A stretch of 14,953 nt of DNA from an uncultured bacterium (GCA_905215115.1 CAJMOP010000044.1:1-14953), one strand, 5' to 3'; numbered from the stretch's first letter, positions 6,891-13,398 are shown. A program made the numbers and translations. The notes: a model not told the origin generated them from the letters alone.

Positions 6891-6976
6891 CCGCCCCCGC
6901 GTAATGCGAAGACGGCCACTTCTCACGCTACAAACGTGTTTCGGAGTTGGCTAACCCGCGGCAACGGGTGCCATCT
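6882..6976 (-). ncRNA. Candidate antisense RNA (antitoxin) opposite the 3' end of the small peptide mRNA
   Basis: The minus-strand promoter at 7010-6982 would start a transcript near 6975, overlapping the 3' part of the peptide mRNA. On the minus strand GCCGTC (6916-6911) and GGCGGC (6895-6890) form a 6-bp stem (one G-U, a C-A mismatch on the plus strand) followed by TATTTCATT, a weak terminator. The predicted RNA is about 90-95 nt. It covers the 3' arm GGAGTTGGC and the ACCCG/CGGGT hairpin, so it could pair with the toxin mRNA there. The ends are inferred. Confidence 0.4.
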
Positions 6977-6981
6977 GCTTC

Positions 6982-7010
6982 ATCTTATGCGAATCTCGAT
7001 CTCATTTCAA
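6982..7010 (-). promoter_or_regulatory. Antisense promoter at the 3' end of the peptide gene
   Basis: On the minus strand TTGAAA (7010-7005; five of six -35 positions) and TAAGAT (6987-6982; four of six -10 positions) are 17 bp apart. No minus-strand reading frame follows closely, so its product should be a non-coding RNA. Confidence 0.55.
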
Positions 7011-7047
7011 CAAGCCCCTAGGACTCAAATGGAATCGTGATAGTCCC

Positions 7048-7053
7048 TATAAT
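7048..7053 (+). promoter_or_regulatory. -10 element of the tcdA promoter
   Basis: A perfect TATAAT lies 44 bp before the tcdA ATG. The -35 position (about 7025-7030, TCAAAT) is poor, so the promoter may depend on the -10 or on an activator. Confidence 0.5.
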
Positions 7054-7097
7054 GACAATAGCCAAACCACGACCCGCTTCCCCATCGGAGGATATCT

Positions 7098-7895
7098 ATG
7101 ACCGAAACCGCAGCCGCCGCTCCCATCGAGACGCGCGACACCAAGCTCGAGATCATCATGGGTCGCGAGGCGCTTGATAAACTCGCCAACGCCACGGTGC
7201 TGGTGCTCGGCTGCGGAGGCGTGGGCTCCAACTGCTGTGAAGCGCTCGCACGAGGCGGCATCGGTCATTTTGTGATTCTGGACAAGGACACCATCGCGCC
7301 TAGCAACATCAATCGCCAGGCCATCGCTTTTCAGAGCACCATCGGCAAGCGCAAAGTCGACGTGATGGAAGCCATGATCCACGACATCAATCCCGCCGCC
7401 ACCGTCATCAAGCGTACCGAATACCTGCTGAGCGACAACATCGATGATTTCTTCGCGAGCGTTTTGGAGCAGACGGGCGGCAAGCTCGACTACGTCGTCG
7501 ACGCCATCGACACCATCTCGGCCAAGCTCACCATTGCCAAATATGCTCAGGACCACGGCATTCGTTTGGTTAGTTCCATGGGCGGGGCCAACAAGCTCCA
7601 TCCCGAGTGCCTCCGCTTTGCCGACATCTTCGATACGGTACGTGACCCCATGAGCCGCATTATGCGCAAAGAATGTAAGAAGCGCGGAATCAAGAGCCTA
7701 CACGTACTGTTTAGCTGCGAGGAATCGGTTAAGACACAGCCCCGCGATCCTTCCAACATCCACGAGCGCACCGAGCTGGGAACCGCCAGCTTTATGCCGC
7801 CCATCATGGGTCAGATGATCGCCGGCGAGGTTATCCGTCAGATCAGTGGCCGCGGCACCGAGCGCGTGCGCGCCGATGGTCAGCGCTTGGACTAG
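7098..7895 (+). CDS. tcdA: tRNA threonylcarbamoyladenosine dehydratase TcdA (CsdL/YgdL)
   Basis: 265 aa, the usual length (E. coli 268). It is an E1-like ThiF-family enzyme that uses ATP to cyclise t6A at position 37 of ANN-decoding tRNAs into ct6A. The nucleotide-binding loop is LGCGGVGSNC (37-46); the aspartate LDKDTI (61-66) and SNINRQ (69-74) follow; VVDAIDT carries the adenylation-region aspartates. RTELGTASFMPPIMGQMIAG is typical of the TcdA C-terminal half and sets it apart from MoeB and ThiF, which have Zn-binding CxxC pairs that are absent here. GGAGG lies 6 nt before the ATG. tatD starts 14 bp after its stop, suggesting co-transcription. Confidence 0.92.
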   Translation: MTETAAAAPIETRDTKLEIIMGREALDKLANATVLVLGCGGVGSNCCEALARGGIGHFVILDKDTIAPSNINRQAIAFQSTIGKRKVDVMEAMIHDINPAATVIKRTEYLLSDNIDDFFASVLEQTGGKLDYVVDAIDTISAKLTIAKYAQDHGIRLVSSMGGANKLHPECLRFADIFDTVRDPMSRIMRKECKKRGIKSLHVLFSCEESVKTQPRDPSNIHERTELGTASFMPPIMGQMIAGEVIRQISGRGTERVRADGQRLD

Positions 7896-7909
7896 CAGGA
7901 TGCCTTGCG

Positions 7910-8692
7910 ATGGAACCGCGATTCTTTGACACGCATTGTCATCTTGATTTGATGCTCAGCCCCGATGCTGCAGCCAGTGAGTCGGCGGCGTTGGGTCTGG
8001 GGCTCTTTGACTGCGGGGTCGACCCACGCGACTTCGCGGCAGCAAAAAAGCGGGCCAGCCGATACCCAAACATTATCGCGGGCGCCGGCCTCCATCCCTG
8101 GTGGCTCGCCGACGGACGATGCGGTGCCGCCGAAATCAATCTGCTTTGCAAGGTCGCCGCACAAGAGCGCTTTATCGGCGAGGTCGGACTCGACTTTTCC
8201 GCGCGCTGTGCCGGAAGCGAGCCGCTACAAACACAGGCGCTCGACCAGCTCTGTAATGCACTCGTGCACTATCCTCTTGCCGGGCGCGTGATATCAATTC
8301 ACGCTGTTCGTTCGGCAGGAACCGTACTGGACGCCCTTGAGTCATATGGATTACTCACCCCAAGCCCCAACTCCCCCGCCATCATCTTCCACTGGTTTAG
8401 CGGCACCTCGAACGAGTTCGACCGTGCGCGAAACGCAGGCTGCTATTTTTCCGTGAACGAGCGGATGCTCGCTACCAAGCGCGGTCGTGAATACGCCCGA
8501 CAGATCCCACTCGACCGTCTGCTGCTCGAAACCGACGCTCCAGCCGAACCGCAAGCAGATGCAAGCGCGCGACAGCTCATCACATCGCTAAAAAGCGCCT
8601 CCCTGCACATCGCCGAACTTAAAAACTGCGTCGTGGAGAGCGCCGAATCGATCGTTTTGGAAAATTCGCGCTTCATATTTGACTTCCGCTGA
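7910..8692 (+). CDS. TatD-family metal-dependent hydrolase (DNase)
   Basis: 260 aa, the typical length. TatD proteins are cytoplasmic TIM-barrel nucleases and phosphoesterases. All metal ligands are present: His9 and His11 in DTHCHLD, Glu91 in IGEVGLDF, His131 in SIHAVRS, His161 in FHWFSG and Asp209 in LLLETDAP. GLHPWW (60-65) is the conserved HP motif. Overall it is divergent, and TatD, YcfH and YjjV types cannot be told apart, so no gene symbol is given. AGGAT 8 nt before the ATG is a moderate ribosome binding site. It lies 14 bp after tcdA. A MITE-like element begins 6 bp after its stop and may supply its terminator. Confidence 0.9.
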   Translation: MEPRFFDTHCHLDLMLSPDAAASESAALGLGLFDCGVDPRDFAAAKKRASRYPNIIAGAGLHPWWLADGRCGAAEINLLCKVAAQERFIGEVGLDFSARCAGSEPLQTQALDQLCNALVHYPLAGRVISIHAVRSAGTVLDALESYGLLTPSPNSPAIIFHWFSGTSNEFDRARNAGCYFSVNERMLATKRGREYARQIPLDRLLLETDAPAEPQADASARQLITSLKSASLHIAELKNCVVESAESIVLENSRFIFDFR

Positions 8693-8697
8693 CCCCG

Positions 8698-8926
8698 GTG
8701 GGCAAAAAACACCAAATATGAGTACTGCTGTAAAGCTAGTAGCATTATATTGTGACAAAAGAGCGCCTTGATAATGTACAGCTGTTCATTATCAAGGCGT
8801 TTTAGCATGGCTAAAGCCATATTTAACAGGTTATAATCGCCCCCAGGCGCTCAACCAGGACCTTAAAAGCATAATTTCCCTGTTACTAAATTAGTGACAG
8901 TACTCATATTTGGCATTTTTGTCCAC
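8698..8926. mobile_element. MITE-like 229-bp inverted-repeat element
   Basis: The terminal repeats are GTGGGCAAAAAA...CCAAATATGAGTACTG (8698-8727) and, inverted, CAGTACTCATATTTGG...TTTTTGTCCAC (8898-8926). The inner 16 bp (8712-8727 and 8898-8913) are a perfect inverted match. A second hairpin, CTGTTACTAA/TTAGTGACAG (8880-8900), sits inside the right end, and a long central hairpin lies at 8764-8799. No transposase or long frame is present. It fills the 263-bp gap between convergent tatD and the HAD gene. Terminal inverted repeats without coding content suggest a miniature element moved in trans. I recall similar ends in Collinsella, but cannot verify this here. No clear target-site duplication is seen. 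Confidence 0.65.
8764..8799. terminator. Central hairpin of the MITE-like element, terminator-like
   Basis: CGCCTTGATAATG (8764-8776) and CATTATCAAGGCG (8787-8799) form a perfect 13-bp stem with a 10-nt loop, followed by TTTT (8800-8803) on the plus strand and by CTCTTTTG on the minus strand. It could end tatD and the convergent HAD gene transcripts. Confidence 0.6.
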
Positions 8927-8955
8927 GAACCCCTAAAGAGCCTCCAACAGACCCC

Positions 8956-9615
8956 CTAAGAAAGCTCAAGCAGCTCGGGCAGCTGGTCGATAATCTTGTC
9001 CGCGGCGTCCTGGCTAAAGCCGAAGCGCTCCTCGCGCTTGGCAATGACCGTCAGGCCGGCTCGCTTGCCGGCAGTGATGCCAGGCACCGAATCCTCAACG
9101 CAGCAGCAGCGATTCGCGGGCAGCCCCAGCAGGTCCAGCGCATGCAGGTAGATGTCGGGCTCGGGCTTGCTCTCCTTAAACTGCTCGCCGCTCACCACAT
9201 ACTCAAAGGCATCCGACAGCCCACACGCGTTGAGCACTTCCTCGATGCTATCCATGGGAGACGAGCTGGCAAGCGCCACGCGAACGCCACGGCGCGGCAG
9301 CTCTCGAATCGTATCCACGGCGCCTGGGTTAATCAAAGCCTGATAGTCGCGCGGACGCTTATGCGCCCACTCGTCCCAACGGGCCAACGCTTCCTCGCCA
9401 GTGAAATGCCCCTTACCGGCGCGCTCAAACCAATCGACCAGCATATGCAGGAAGAACTGATGCGAGGTACCGACTTGCCCATTCAACTCCTCTTGAGTCA
9501 GGTTAAGCCCAAGCTCCTTGGCAAACGCGGCAGTCTCGCCCAGGTAGTAATACTCGGTATCGACAATAACGCCGTCCATGTCAAAGATAACGGCATCGAA
9601 CGGAAATGCGGACAC
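8956..9615 (-). CDS. HAD-superfamily hydrolase, beta-phosphoglucomutase-like
   Basis: 219 aa from GTG at 9615, which follows GGGAGG by 5 nt. The first in-frame ATG (9663) would read through the terminator hairpin of the upstream gene and is rejected. The HAD motifs are complete: FDMDGVIVDT with Asp12 and Asp14 (nucleophile and acid/base), ASSSP (116-120), Lys150 in KESKPEPDIY, and Glu174-Asp175 in VEDSVPGITAG. A helical cap lies between residues 20 and 95. The DxDGVxxDT start and cap position place it in the beta-phosphoglucomutase/phosphoglycolate phosphatase-like group. It could be a sugar-phosphate phosphatase or mutase; no linked sugar gene settles this. It lies just downstream of another HAD gene with a terminator between them. 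Confidence 0.88.
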   Translation of the reverse strand: MSAFPFDAVIFDMDGVIVDTEYYYLGETAAFAKELGLNLTQEELNGQVGTSHQFFLHMLVDWFERAGKGHFTGEEALARWDEWAHKRPRDYQALINPGAVDTIRELPRRGVRVALASSSPMDSIEEVLNACGLSDAFEYVVSGEQFKESKPEPDIYLHALDLLGLPANRCCCVEDSVPGITAGKRAGLTVIAKREERFGFSQDAADKIIDQLPELLELS

Positions 9616-9634
9616 GGCACCCTCCCTAACAAAA

Positions 9635-9656
9635 GGGCGCCTGTAAGCAGGCGCCC
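9635..9656 (-). terminator. Terminator of the Cof-like phosphatase gene
   Basis: GGGCGCCTG (9635-9643) and CAGGCGCCC (9648-9656) form a perfect 9-bp stem with a TAAG loop. On the minus strand it is followed by TTTT (9634-9631), 22 bp after the stop of the gene ending at 9679. Confidence 0.88.
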
Positions 9657-9678
9657 GAACCATACATTATCGGCGATT

Positions 9679-10521
9679 CTAGCCCAGCAGCTTATCCAGC
9701 GCCACTGCAATACCGTCTTCGTTGTTATCGGCGGTTACCATCTGGGCAACTGCCTTAACCTCATCGACGGCGTTGCCCATGGCAACACCGGTGCCGGCCC
9801 ACTCAATCATGGACTTGTCGTTCTGGCCGTCGCCAAACGAGACGACCTCGCTGGCATCGATACCGAGCTTGGGCAGGGCACCCTCGAGCGCACGGGCTTT
9901 GTCGATACCGGGCGCCGTGTACTCAAAGTACCAGTCGGCCGTAAACATGCCCGAAAGCGTCTGGGTAAAGGGCGCATACATCTCCTCGTAATGCGCCTGC
10001 AGGTAGGTCGGATCACCCGCCGTCAGCAGCTTGTCCACGGGATAAGTGTCCACGACCTCATGCAAGCTCTCGACCTCGCGAATCTTAAGATCGCACGCAT
10101 CGCGCTCGTATTTGACGATGTTTTTCTGCGAACCGTCCGGCAGCGTAATCATGCAGCGGTACGAGTCCTCGACGTGCAAATCGCGACCGAGCGAAATCAT
10201 AGGGATCACGTCATAGTTTTGCAGATGATCAATCAGACGGTGCAGTTCGTCAGCCGGCATGGCCTGGTCAAAAAGGACCTCATCGGTCTGAGCGTCGACC
10301 ACGTGCGCGCCATTAAAGGCAACTAGCAGACCGTCATGGTTTTGAAGGTCGAGCTCCTGCGCCAAGGCGTGCAACCCCCATGCGGGACGGCCCGAAGCCA
10401 AGATGAGCTTAATGCCCGACTCCTGCGCCGCGAGCAGCTTCTCGCGCGTACGCGGGCCGATGACCTTTTGGTCGTTGGTGAGCGTACCGTCGATATCCAT
10501 TGCGATGGCTTTGATTGCCAT
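9679..10521 (-). CDS. Cof-type HAD-IIB family phosphatase
   Basis: 280 aa from the ATG at 10521, which follows AGGGAGG by 5 nt; the frame stays open upstream to 10689 without a ribosome binding site, so that extension is rejected. Motif I is AMDIDGTLTN (Asp9, Asp11), motif II is Ser43 in LASGRP, the lysine motif lies in APGIDKARALE, and motif IV is FGDGQNDKSMIE. The large C2 cap between about 80 and 200 is typical of HAD-IIB. Family members remove phosphate from small molecules such as sugar phosphates, FMN or pyridoxal phosphate; the substrate cannot be read from sequence. It is the second of two adjacent HAD genes. Confidence 0.9.
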   Translation of the reverse strand: MAIKAIAMDIDGTLTNDQKVIGPRTREKLLAAQESGIKLILASGRPAWGLHALAQELDLQNHDGLLVAFNGAHVVDAQTDEVLFDQAMPADELHRLIDHLQNYDVIPMISLGRDLHVEDSYRCMITLPDGSQKNIVKYERDACDLKIREVESLHEVVDTYPVDKLLTAGDPTYLQAHYEEMYAPFTQTLSGMFTADWYFEYTAPGIDKARALEGALPKLGIDASEVVSFGDGQNDKSMIEWAGTGVAMGNAVDEVKAVAQMVTADNNEDGIAVALDKLLG

Positions 10522-10694
10522 ATATGCCTCCCTGTCATTGAACAACCTTGTCTGAGCCATCATACAGAACACCCACGGCGGGGCTGTTTGCAACGGGAAA
10601 AATGTCATATTGTCCCAAACATGAACGGCGCGCCTTCGACGATTGCGATGCCCGTCGAGGCGCCTCCCGATACATTCCATCCTATCCAAATAGC

Positions 10695-10728
10695 AAGGGG
10701 CCCGTATCCCAACGGATACGGGCCCCTT
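10695..10728 (-). terminator. Terminator of pgi
   Basis: GGGGCCCGTATCC (10697-10709) and GGATACGGGCCCC (10714-10726) form a perfect stem, extended to 15 bp by AA/TT, with a 4-nt loop. It lies 29 bp beyond the pgi stop. The T tract is short in both directions, but the stem is very stable. The rest of 10522-10757, upstream of the Cof-like gene, shows no clear promoter. Confidence 0.8.
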
Positions 10729-10757
10729 TCAGCCATAAGCCAACTCGGCCGTAAAAA

Positions 10758-12452
10758 CTACTTGCGGTGCGCGCGATAGAACTCGATGAGCGCCTGGGTC
10801 GAAGCGTCCTGCCCGGCCTTGGCGGCGTCGTCGTGGAAGGCCGGGGTGATCTGCTTGGCAAGCTGCTTGCCAAGCTCGACGCCCCACTGGTCGTAGGAGT
10901 CGATGCCCCAGACCGTGCCCTCGACAAACGTGATGTGCTCGTACAGAGCGATGAGCTCGCCGAGTGCGAACGGGGTCAGCGTGTCGCCGAAAATCGAGGT
11001 CGTCGGACGGTTGCCCTCAAAGCAGCGGGCCGGGACGATCTGCTCGGGCGTGCCCTCGGCGCGCACCTCATCGGCCGTCTTACCAAAGGCGAGCGCCTTG
11101 GTCTGGGCCAGGAAGTTGCCCAGGAACAGCTCGTGAACATCCTGGCCGCTGTCGGTTGCGGGGTTGGCGGTATTGGCGAAGGCGATGAAATCGGCCGGAA
11201 CCACCACGGTGCCCTGGTGCAGCAGCTGGTAGAAGGCATGCTGGCCGTTGGTGCCGGGCTCGCCCCAGAAGATCTCACCGGTGTCGGAGGTCACGGCGCT
11301 GCCGTCCCAGCGGACATGCTTGCCGTTGGACTCCATGGTGAGCTGCTGCAGGTAGGCCGGGAAACGATGCAGGTACTGGCAGTACGGCAGCACGGCGTGG
11401 CTCTTGGAACCGAAGAAGTTGACGTACCAGACGTTGAGCAGACCCATCAGCGCGATGGCGTTGTTCTCGAGCGGCGTGTTGCAGAAGTACTCGTCGATGG
11501 CGTGGAAGCCCTCAAGGAACTGCTGGAAACGCTCGGGGCCGAGCACGACGATCAGCGACAGACCCACGGCGGAGTCGACGGAATAGCGGCCGCCGACCCA
11601 GTTCCAAAAACCGAAGGCGTTGGCGGGGTCGATACCGAAGGCCTCGACCTTTTCGAGCGCGGTGGAAACGGCAACGAAGTGCTTTGCCACGGCCTCGGCG
11701 TTCTGCTCATCGGAGCCATCGATGGCGCCCTGAGCCTTGAGCTGCTCGAGCATCCAGGTCTTGACCTCGCGGGCGTTGGTGAGGGTCTCGAGCGTGGTGA
11801 AGGTCTTGGAGACGATAATCACGAGCGTGGTCTCGGGATCCAGACCCTTGAGCTTCTCGGCCTGGTCGTTGGGATCGATGTTGGAGATATAGCGGCAATC
11901 GATACCGGCGTCGGCATAGGGACGCAGGGCCTCGTAAGCCATGACCGGGCCCAGATCGGAGCCGCCGATGCCGATGGACACCAGGTGCTCGATCTTTTTG
12001 CCGGTAACGCCCTTCCACTCACCGGAGCGCACGCGCTCGGCGAAGGCATACATGCGATCGAGGACCTCGTGCACGTCGGCGACGACGTCCTGGCCGTCGA
12101 CGATGAGCTGGCCCTTCTCGCTTGCCGGGCGGCGCAGCGCGGTGTGCAGGACGGCGCGGTCCTCGGTGGTGTTGATGTGCTCGCCGGAGAACATGGCGTC
12201 GCGGCGCTCCTCGAGCTTCACCTCGCGGGCAAGATCGCACAGCAGCTTGACGGTCTCATCAGTCACCAGGTTCTTGGACAGGTCGAAGTGCAGGTCACCG
12301 GCGTCAAAGCTCAGCTTGTTCACGCGCTCGGCATCGGCGGCGAACCAGGCCTTGAGGTCGATACCCTCGGCCTCGAGCTTCTCCTGATGGGCCTCGAGCG
12401 CCTTCCAAGCGGCAGTCGACGTAGCATCGATAGGTGCGGCAACAGTTGCCAT
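10758..12452 (-). CDS. pgi: Glucose-6-phosphate isomerase
   Basis: 564 aa, full length. It interconverts glucose 6-phosphate and fructose 6-phosphate in glycolysis and gluconeogenesis in the cytoplasm. The ATG at 12452 follows AGGAGG by 5 nt. Conserved features are GIGGSDLGP (161-169), the phosphate-binding SKTFTTLET (215-223), family signature 1 GGRYSVDSAVG (287-297), catalytic Glu374 in MESNGKHV, His405 in GQHAFYQLLHQG, and signature 2 GIDSYDQWGVELGK with Lys529. All catalytic residues of the E. coli enzyme have counterparts. It has its own terminator, and a leader hairpin lies just before the ribosome binding site. The long antisense frame opposite is a codon-bias shadow. Confidence 0.97.
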   Translation of the reverse strand: MATVAAPIDATSTAAWKALEAHQEKLEAEGIDLKAWFAADAERVNKLSFDAGDLHFDLSKNLVTDETVKLLCDLAREVKLEERRDAMFSGEHINTTEDRAVLHTALRRPASEKGQLIVDGQDVVADVHEVLDRMYAFAERVRSGEWKGVTGKKIEHLVSIGIGGSDLGPVMAYEALRPYADAGIDCRYISNIDPNDQAEKLKGLDPETTLVIIVSKTFTTLETLTNAREVKTWMLEQLKAQGAIDGSDEQNAEAVAKHFVAVSTALEKVEAFGIDPANAFGFWNWVGGRYSVDSAVGLSLIVVLGPERFQQFLEGFHAIDEYFCNTPLENNAIALMGLLNVWYVNFFGSKSHAVLPYCQYLHRFPAYLQQLTMESNGKHVRWDGSAVTSDTGEIFWGEPGTNGQHAFYQLLHQGTVVVPADFIAFANTANPATDSGQDVHELFLGNFLAQTKALAFGKTADEVRAEGTPEQIVPARCFEGNRPTTSIFGDTLTPFALGELIALYEHITFVEGTVWGIDSYDQWGVELGKQLAKQITPAFHDDAAKAGQDASTQALIEFYRAHRK

Positions 12453-12471
12453 AGAGTCCTCCTCAGCATAC

Positions 12472-12493
12472 GGGCGCACGCCTCCATGCGCCC
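12472..12493 (-). promoter_or_regulatory. Leader hairpin upstream of pgi
   Basis: GGGCGCA (12472-12478) and TGCGCCC (12487-12493) form a perfect 7-bp stem with an 8-nt loop, 7 bp upstream of the AGGAGG ribosome binding site of pgi. It could affect mRNA stability or translation. A TAGAAT (12517-12512, minus strand) might be the -10, but no good -35 is seen. Confidence 0.35.
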
Positions 12494-12579
12494 GGACATT
12501 CAGATGCCACTATTCTAGCGCAGGTCAAGACTATAATCAGCGAGCGTTGCCAATCGGCCCCCAAACGGCAACCGACCAA

Positions 12580-12650
12580 AAAGGGACAGGTTTAATTTGG
12601 CAGGTCAAACGCTTTACCAATCAAAAATAACCTATCCCTTTATGCCAAAT
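12580..12650 (-). terminator. Terminator-like long-loop hairpin after the dehydrogenase-like gene, with a crossing second repeat
   Basis: AAAGGGACAGGTT (12580-12592) pairs with AACCTATCCCTTT (12629-12641) at 12 of 13 positions (the other is G-U or C-A by strand). On the minus strand the stem runs into TTTTT (12582-12578). A second perfect 8-bp repeat, ATTTGGCA (12595-12602) with TGCCAAAT (12643-12650), crosses the first, so both can only coexist as a pseudoknot. It follows the stop at 12652 directly. Confidence 0.5.
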
Positions 12651-12651
12651 A

Positions 12652-13176
12652 TTAGGCCGCAGCGCAGACGCTACCGAGCAACTCACGCAGAGGAGACCCG
12701 ATGCCCTCCAGCAGTTCGGGCGCGATGATGGCAAAAACGGGAACCTCGCCGGCCCCCACGACGGCAGGCACCTTGCCCTCCGAGACGATACATCCATAAG
12801 GGACAAAACCGTCTTCGCCGACATCGAGCGCCGCCATGCGACGGGCGAGCTCGCGCGCAAAGCCGGCAGTATCGGCATCGCCAATCGCCAAGACAAAGTC
12901 CACGCCTTCGTCGGTCGCCAGGGCCACGGCTTCGTCGATCAGCTCGTCTCCTCCGTCGCCTTCAACCGAGCCGCAGCGGAAAAGCACGCGCTCGAGCAGG
13001 GCGCGATCGAGCGAGCCCAGCGCCGCCGAAACGAGCTCATCACGCGTGTGCTTGTCGCCTCCCAGCACGACCAGTGCCTTGGTGCCGCCATAGTGGGCAA
13101 CCAATCGCCCGCACCAGCGAGCCACATCCCCATCCGCAACCAAGCGCGTCGGCATACCAAACCCATAGTTGACCAT
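12652..13176 (-). CDS. Shortened protein resembling the N-terminal NAD-binding half of iron-containing alcohol dehydrogenases
   Basis: 174 aa from ATG 13176; the frame is open to ATG 13227 (191 aa), but MVNYGFGMPTRLV is where this family normally begins (MxFxFxxPTxIxFG). GGTKALVVLGGDK (30-42), then the long ELIDEAVALATDEGVDFVLAIG, match the family's first Rossmann strand and the helix leading to GGGSVID. That glycine-rich NAD(P) loop is changed here to GDADTAG. Later VPYGCIVSEGK and VFAIIAPELLEG align loosely with the region just before the metal-binding domain. The C-terminal helical domain with the iron-binding Asp and three His is missing, in a protein with its own stop and terminator. It is either a remnant or a pseudoenzyme with another job; the intact reading frame favours a retained protein. 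Neither start has a strong ribosome binding site. Confidence 0.68.
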   Translation of the reverse strand: MVNYGFGMPTRLVADGDVARWCGRLVAHYGGTKALVVLGGDKHTRDELVSAALGSLDRALLERVLFRCGSVEGDGGDELIDEAVALATDEGVDFVLAIGDADTAGFARELARRMAALDVGEDGFVPYGCIVSEGKVPAVVGAGEVPVFAIIAPELLEGIGSPLRELLGSVCAAA

Positions 13177-13304
13177 TATCCCCACAACCCTTCCGTGCGT
13201 ATAGGCGGTATCAATCGTTAGGCTCATGCTACGAAGCGAGGTTTTCCGAGCTGTTTCGCGCTCTTTAGAGCTGCGTTAAAAACCCGATGCAACCGCACGA
13301 CCAT

Positions 13305-13328
13305 ACCTGCCAAAAAGGGGCAGGTTTT
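13305..13328 (+). repeat. Hairpin in the leader region upstream of the polymerase promoter
   Basis: ACCTGCC (13305-13311) and GGCAGGT (13319-13325) form a 7-bp stem with a 7-nt loop, followed by TTTT. Its CCAAAAAGGGGCAGGTTT stretch resembles CCAAAAAGGGACAGGTTT at 12576-12593, so both may belong to one repeat family. No plus-strand gene lies upstream that would need a terminator. Confidence 0.45.
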
Positions 13329-13355
13329 GACGGTGTCCGGTCGAGCAGGTATTAT
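13327..13355 (+). promoter_or_regulatory. Promoter of the Y-family polymerase gene
   Basis: TTGACG (13327-13332) and TATTAT (13350-13355), each five of six to consensus, are 17 bp apart. The start point would fall near 13361, inside the LexA box. Confidence 0.7.
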
Positions 13356-13372
13356 CGAACAGGTATTCGATA
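13353..13372. promoter_or_regulatory. LexA-type SOS box
   Basis: TCGAACAGGTATTCGA (13355-13370) differs at one position from the TCGAAC-N4-GTTCGA pattern of actinobacterial and Bacillus-like LexA sites. Symmetry extends one base pair beyond each flank (TATCGAA/TTCGATA, 13353-13359 and 13366-13372). It overlaps the -10 and start point, so LexA would block transcription until DNA damage. Confidence 0.75.
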
Positions 13373-13398
13373 AGAACATGTGTTTGATGGGAGGGCGC

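Larger units (their letters stand above)
6759..6982 (+). other. mRNA 5'-3' end pairing around the small peptide gene (three-way junction)
   Basis: TGAAGCAGATGG (6759-6770) is a perfect 12-nt reverse complement of CCATCTGCTTCA (6971-6982). Directly next to it, GCCAGCTCC (6771-6779) pairs with GGAGTTGGC (6943-6951) through eight Watson-Crick pairs and one G-U. The gap between the two 3' arms is filled by a small hairpin, ACCCG (6954-6958) with CGGGT (6965-6969). So 21 consecutive nucleotides of the 5' end can close the whole transcript. The G-U would be a C-A mismatch on the other strand, which points to selection on the plus-strand RNA. End-to-end closure is known from type I toxin mRNAs, where it delays translation. 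Confidence 0.7.

Noticed and set aside
8690..8935. Target-site duplication around the MITE-like element
   Set aside because: CCCC occurs near both ends, but not at equal distances from the repeats; it is too short to claim.
9616..9663. Upstream ATG start for the beta-phosphoglucomutase-like gene
   Set aside because: It would translate the terminator hairpin of the preceding gene; GTG 9615 has a strong ribosome binding site and fits the family N-terminus.
9142..10326. 394-codon plus-strand frame across both HAD genes
   Set aside because: It spans the antisense of two well-supported genes and the terminator between them; it has no recognisable motif.
10767..12518. 583-codon open frame on the plus strand opposite pgi
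   Set aside because: It is the exact antisense of pgi; high-GC third-position bias keeps the opposite frame open. The product is low-complexity (Gly/Val/Leu/Asp/Glu) with no family motif and no ribosome binding site.
12453..12520. Riboswitch in the pgi leader
   Set aside because: Only one short hairpin is visible; the leader is too short for a known riboswitch aptamer.
13327..13398. Upstream starts (TTG 13327, ATG 13378, ATG 13387) for the Y-family polymerase
   Set aside because: TTG 13327 is part of the promoter -35, and the ATGs lie just after the LexA box without a ribosome binding site.
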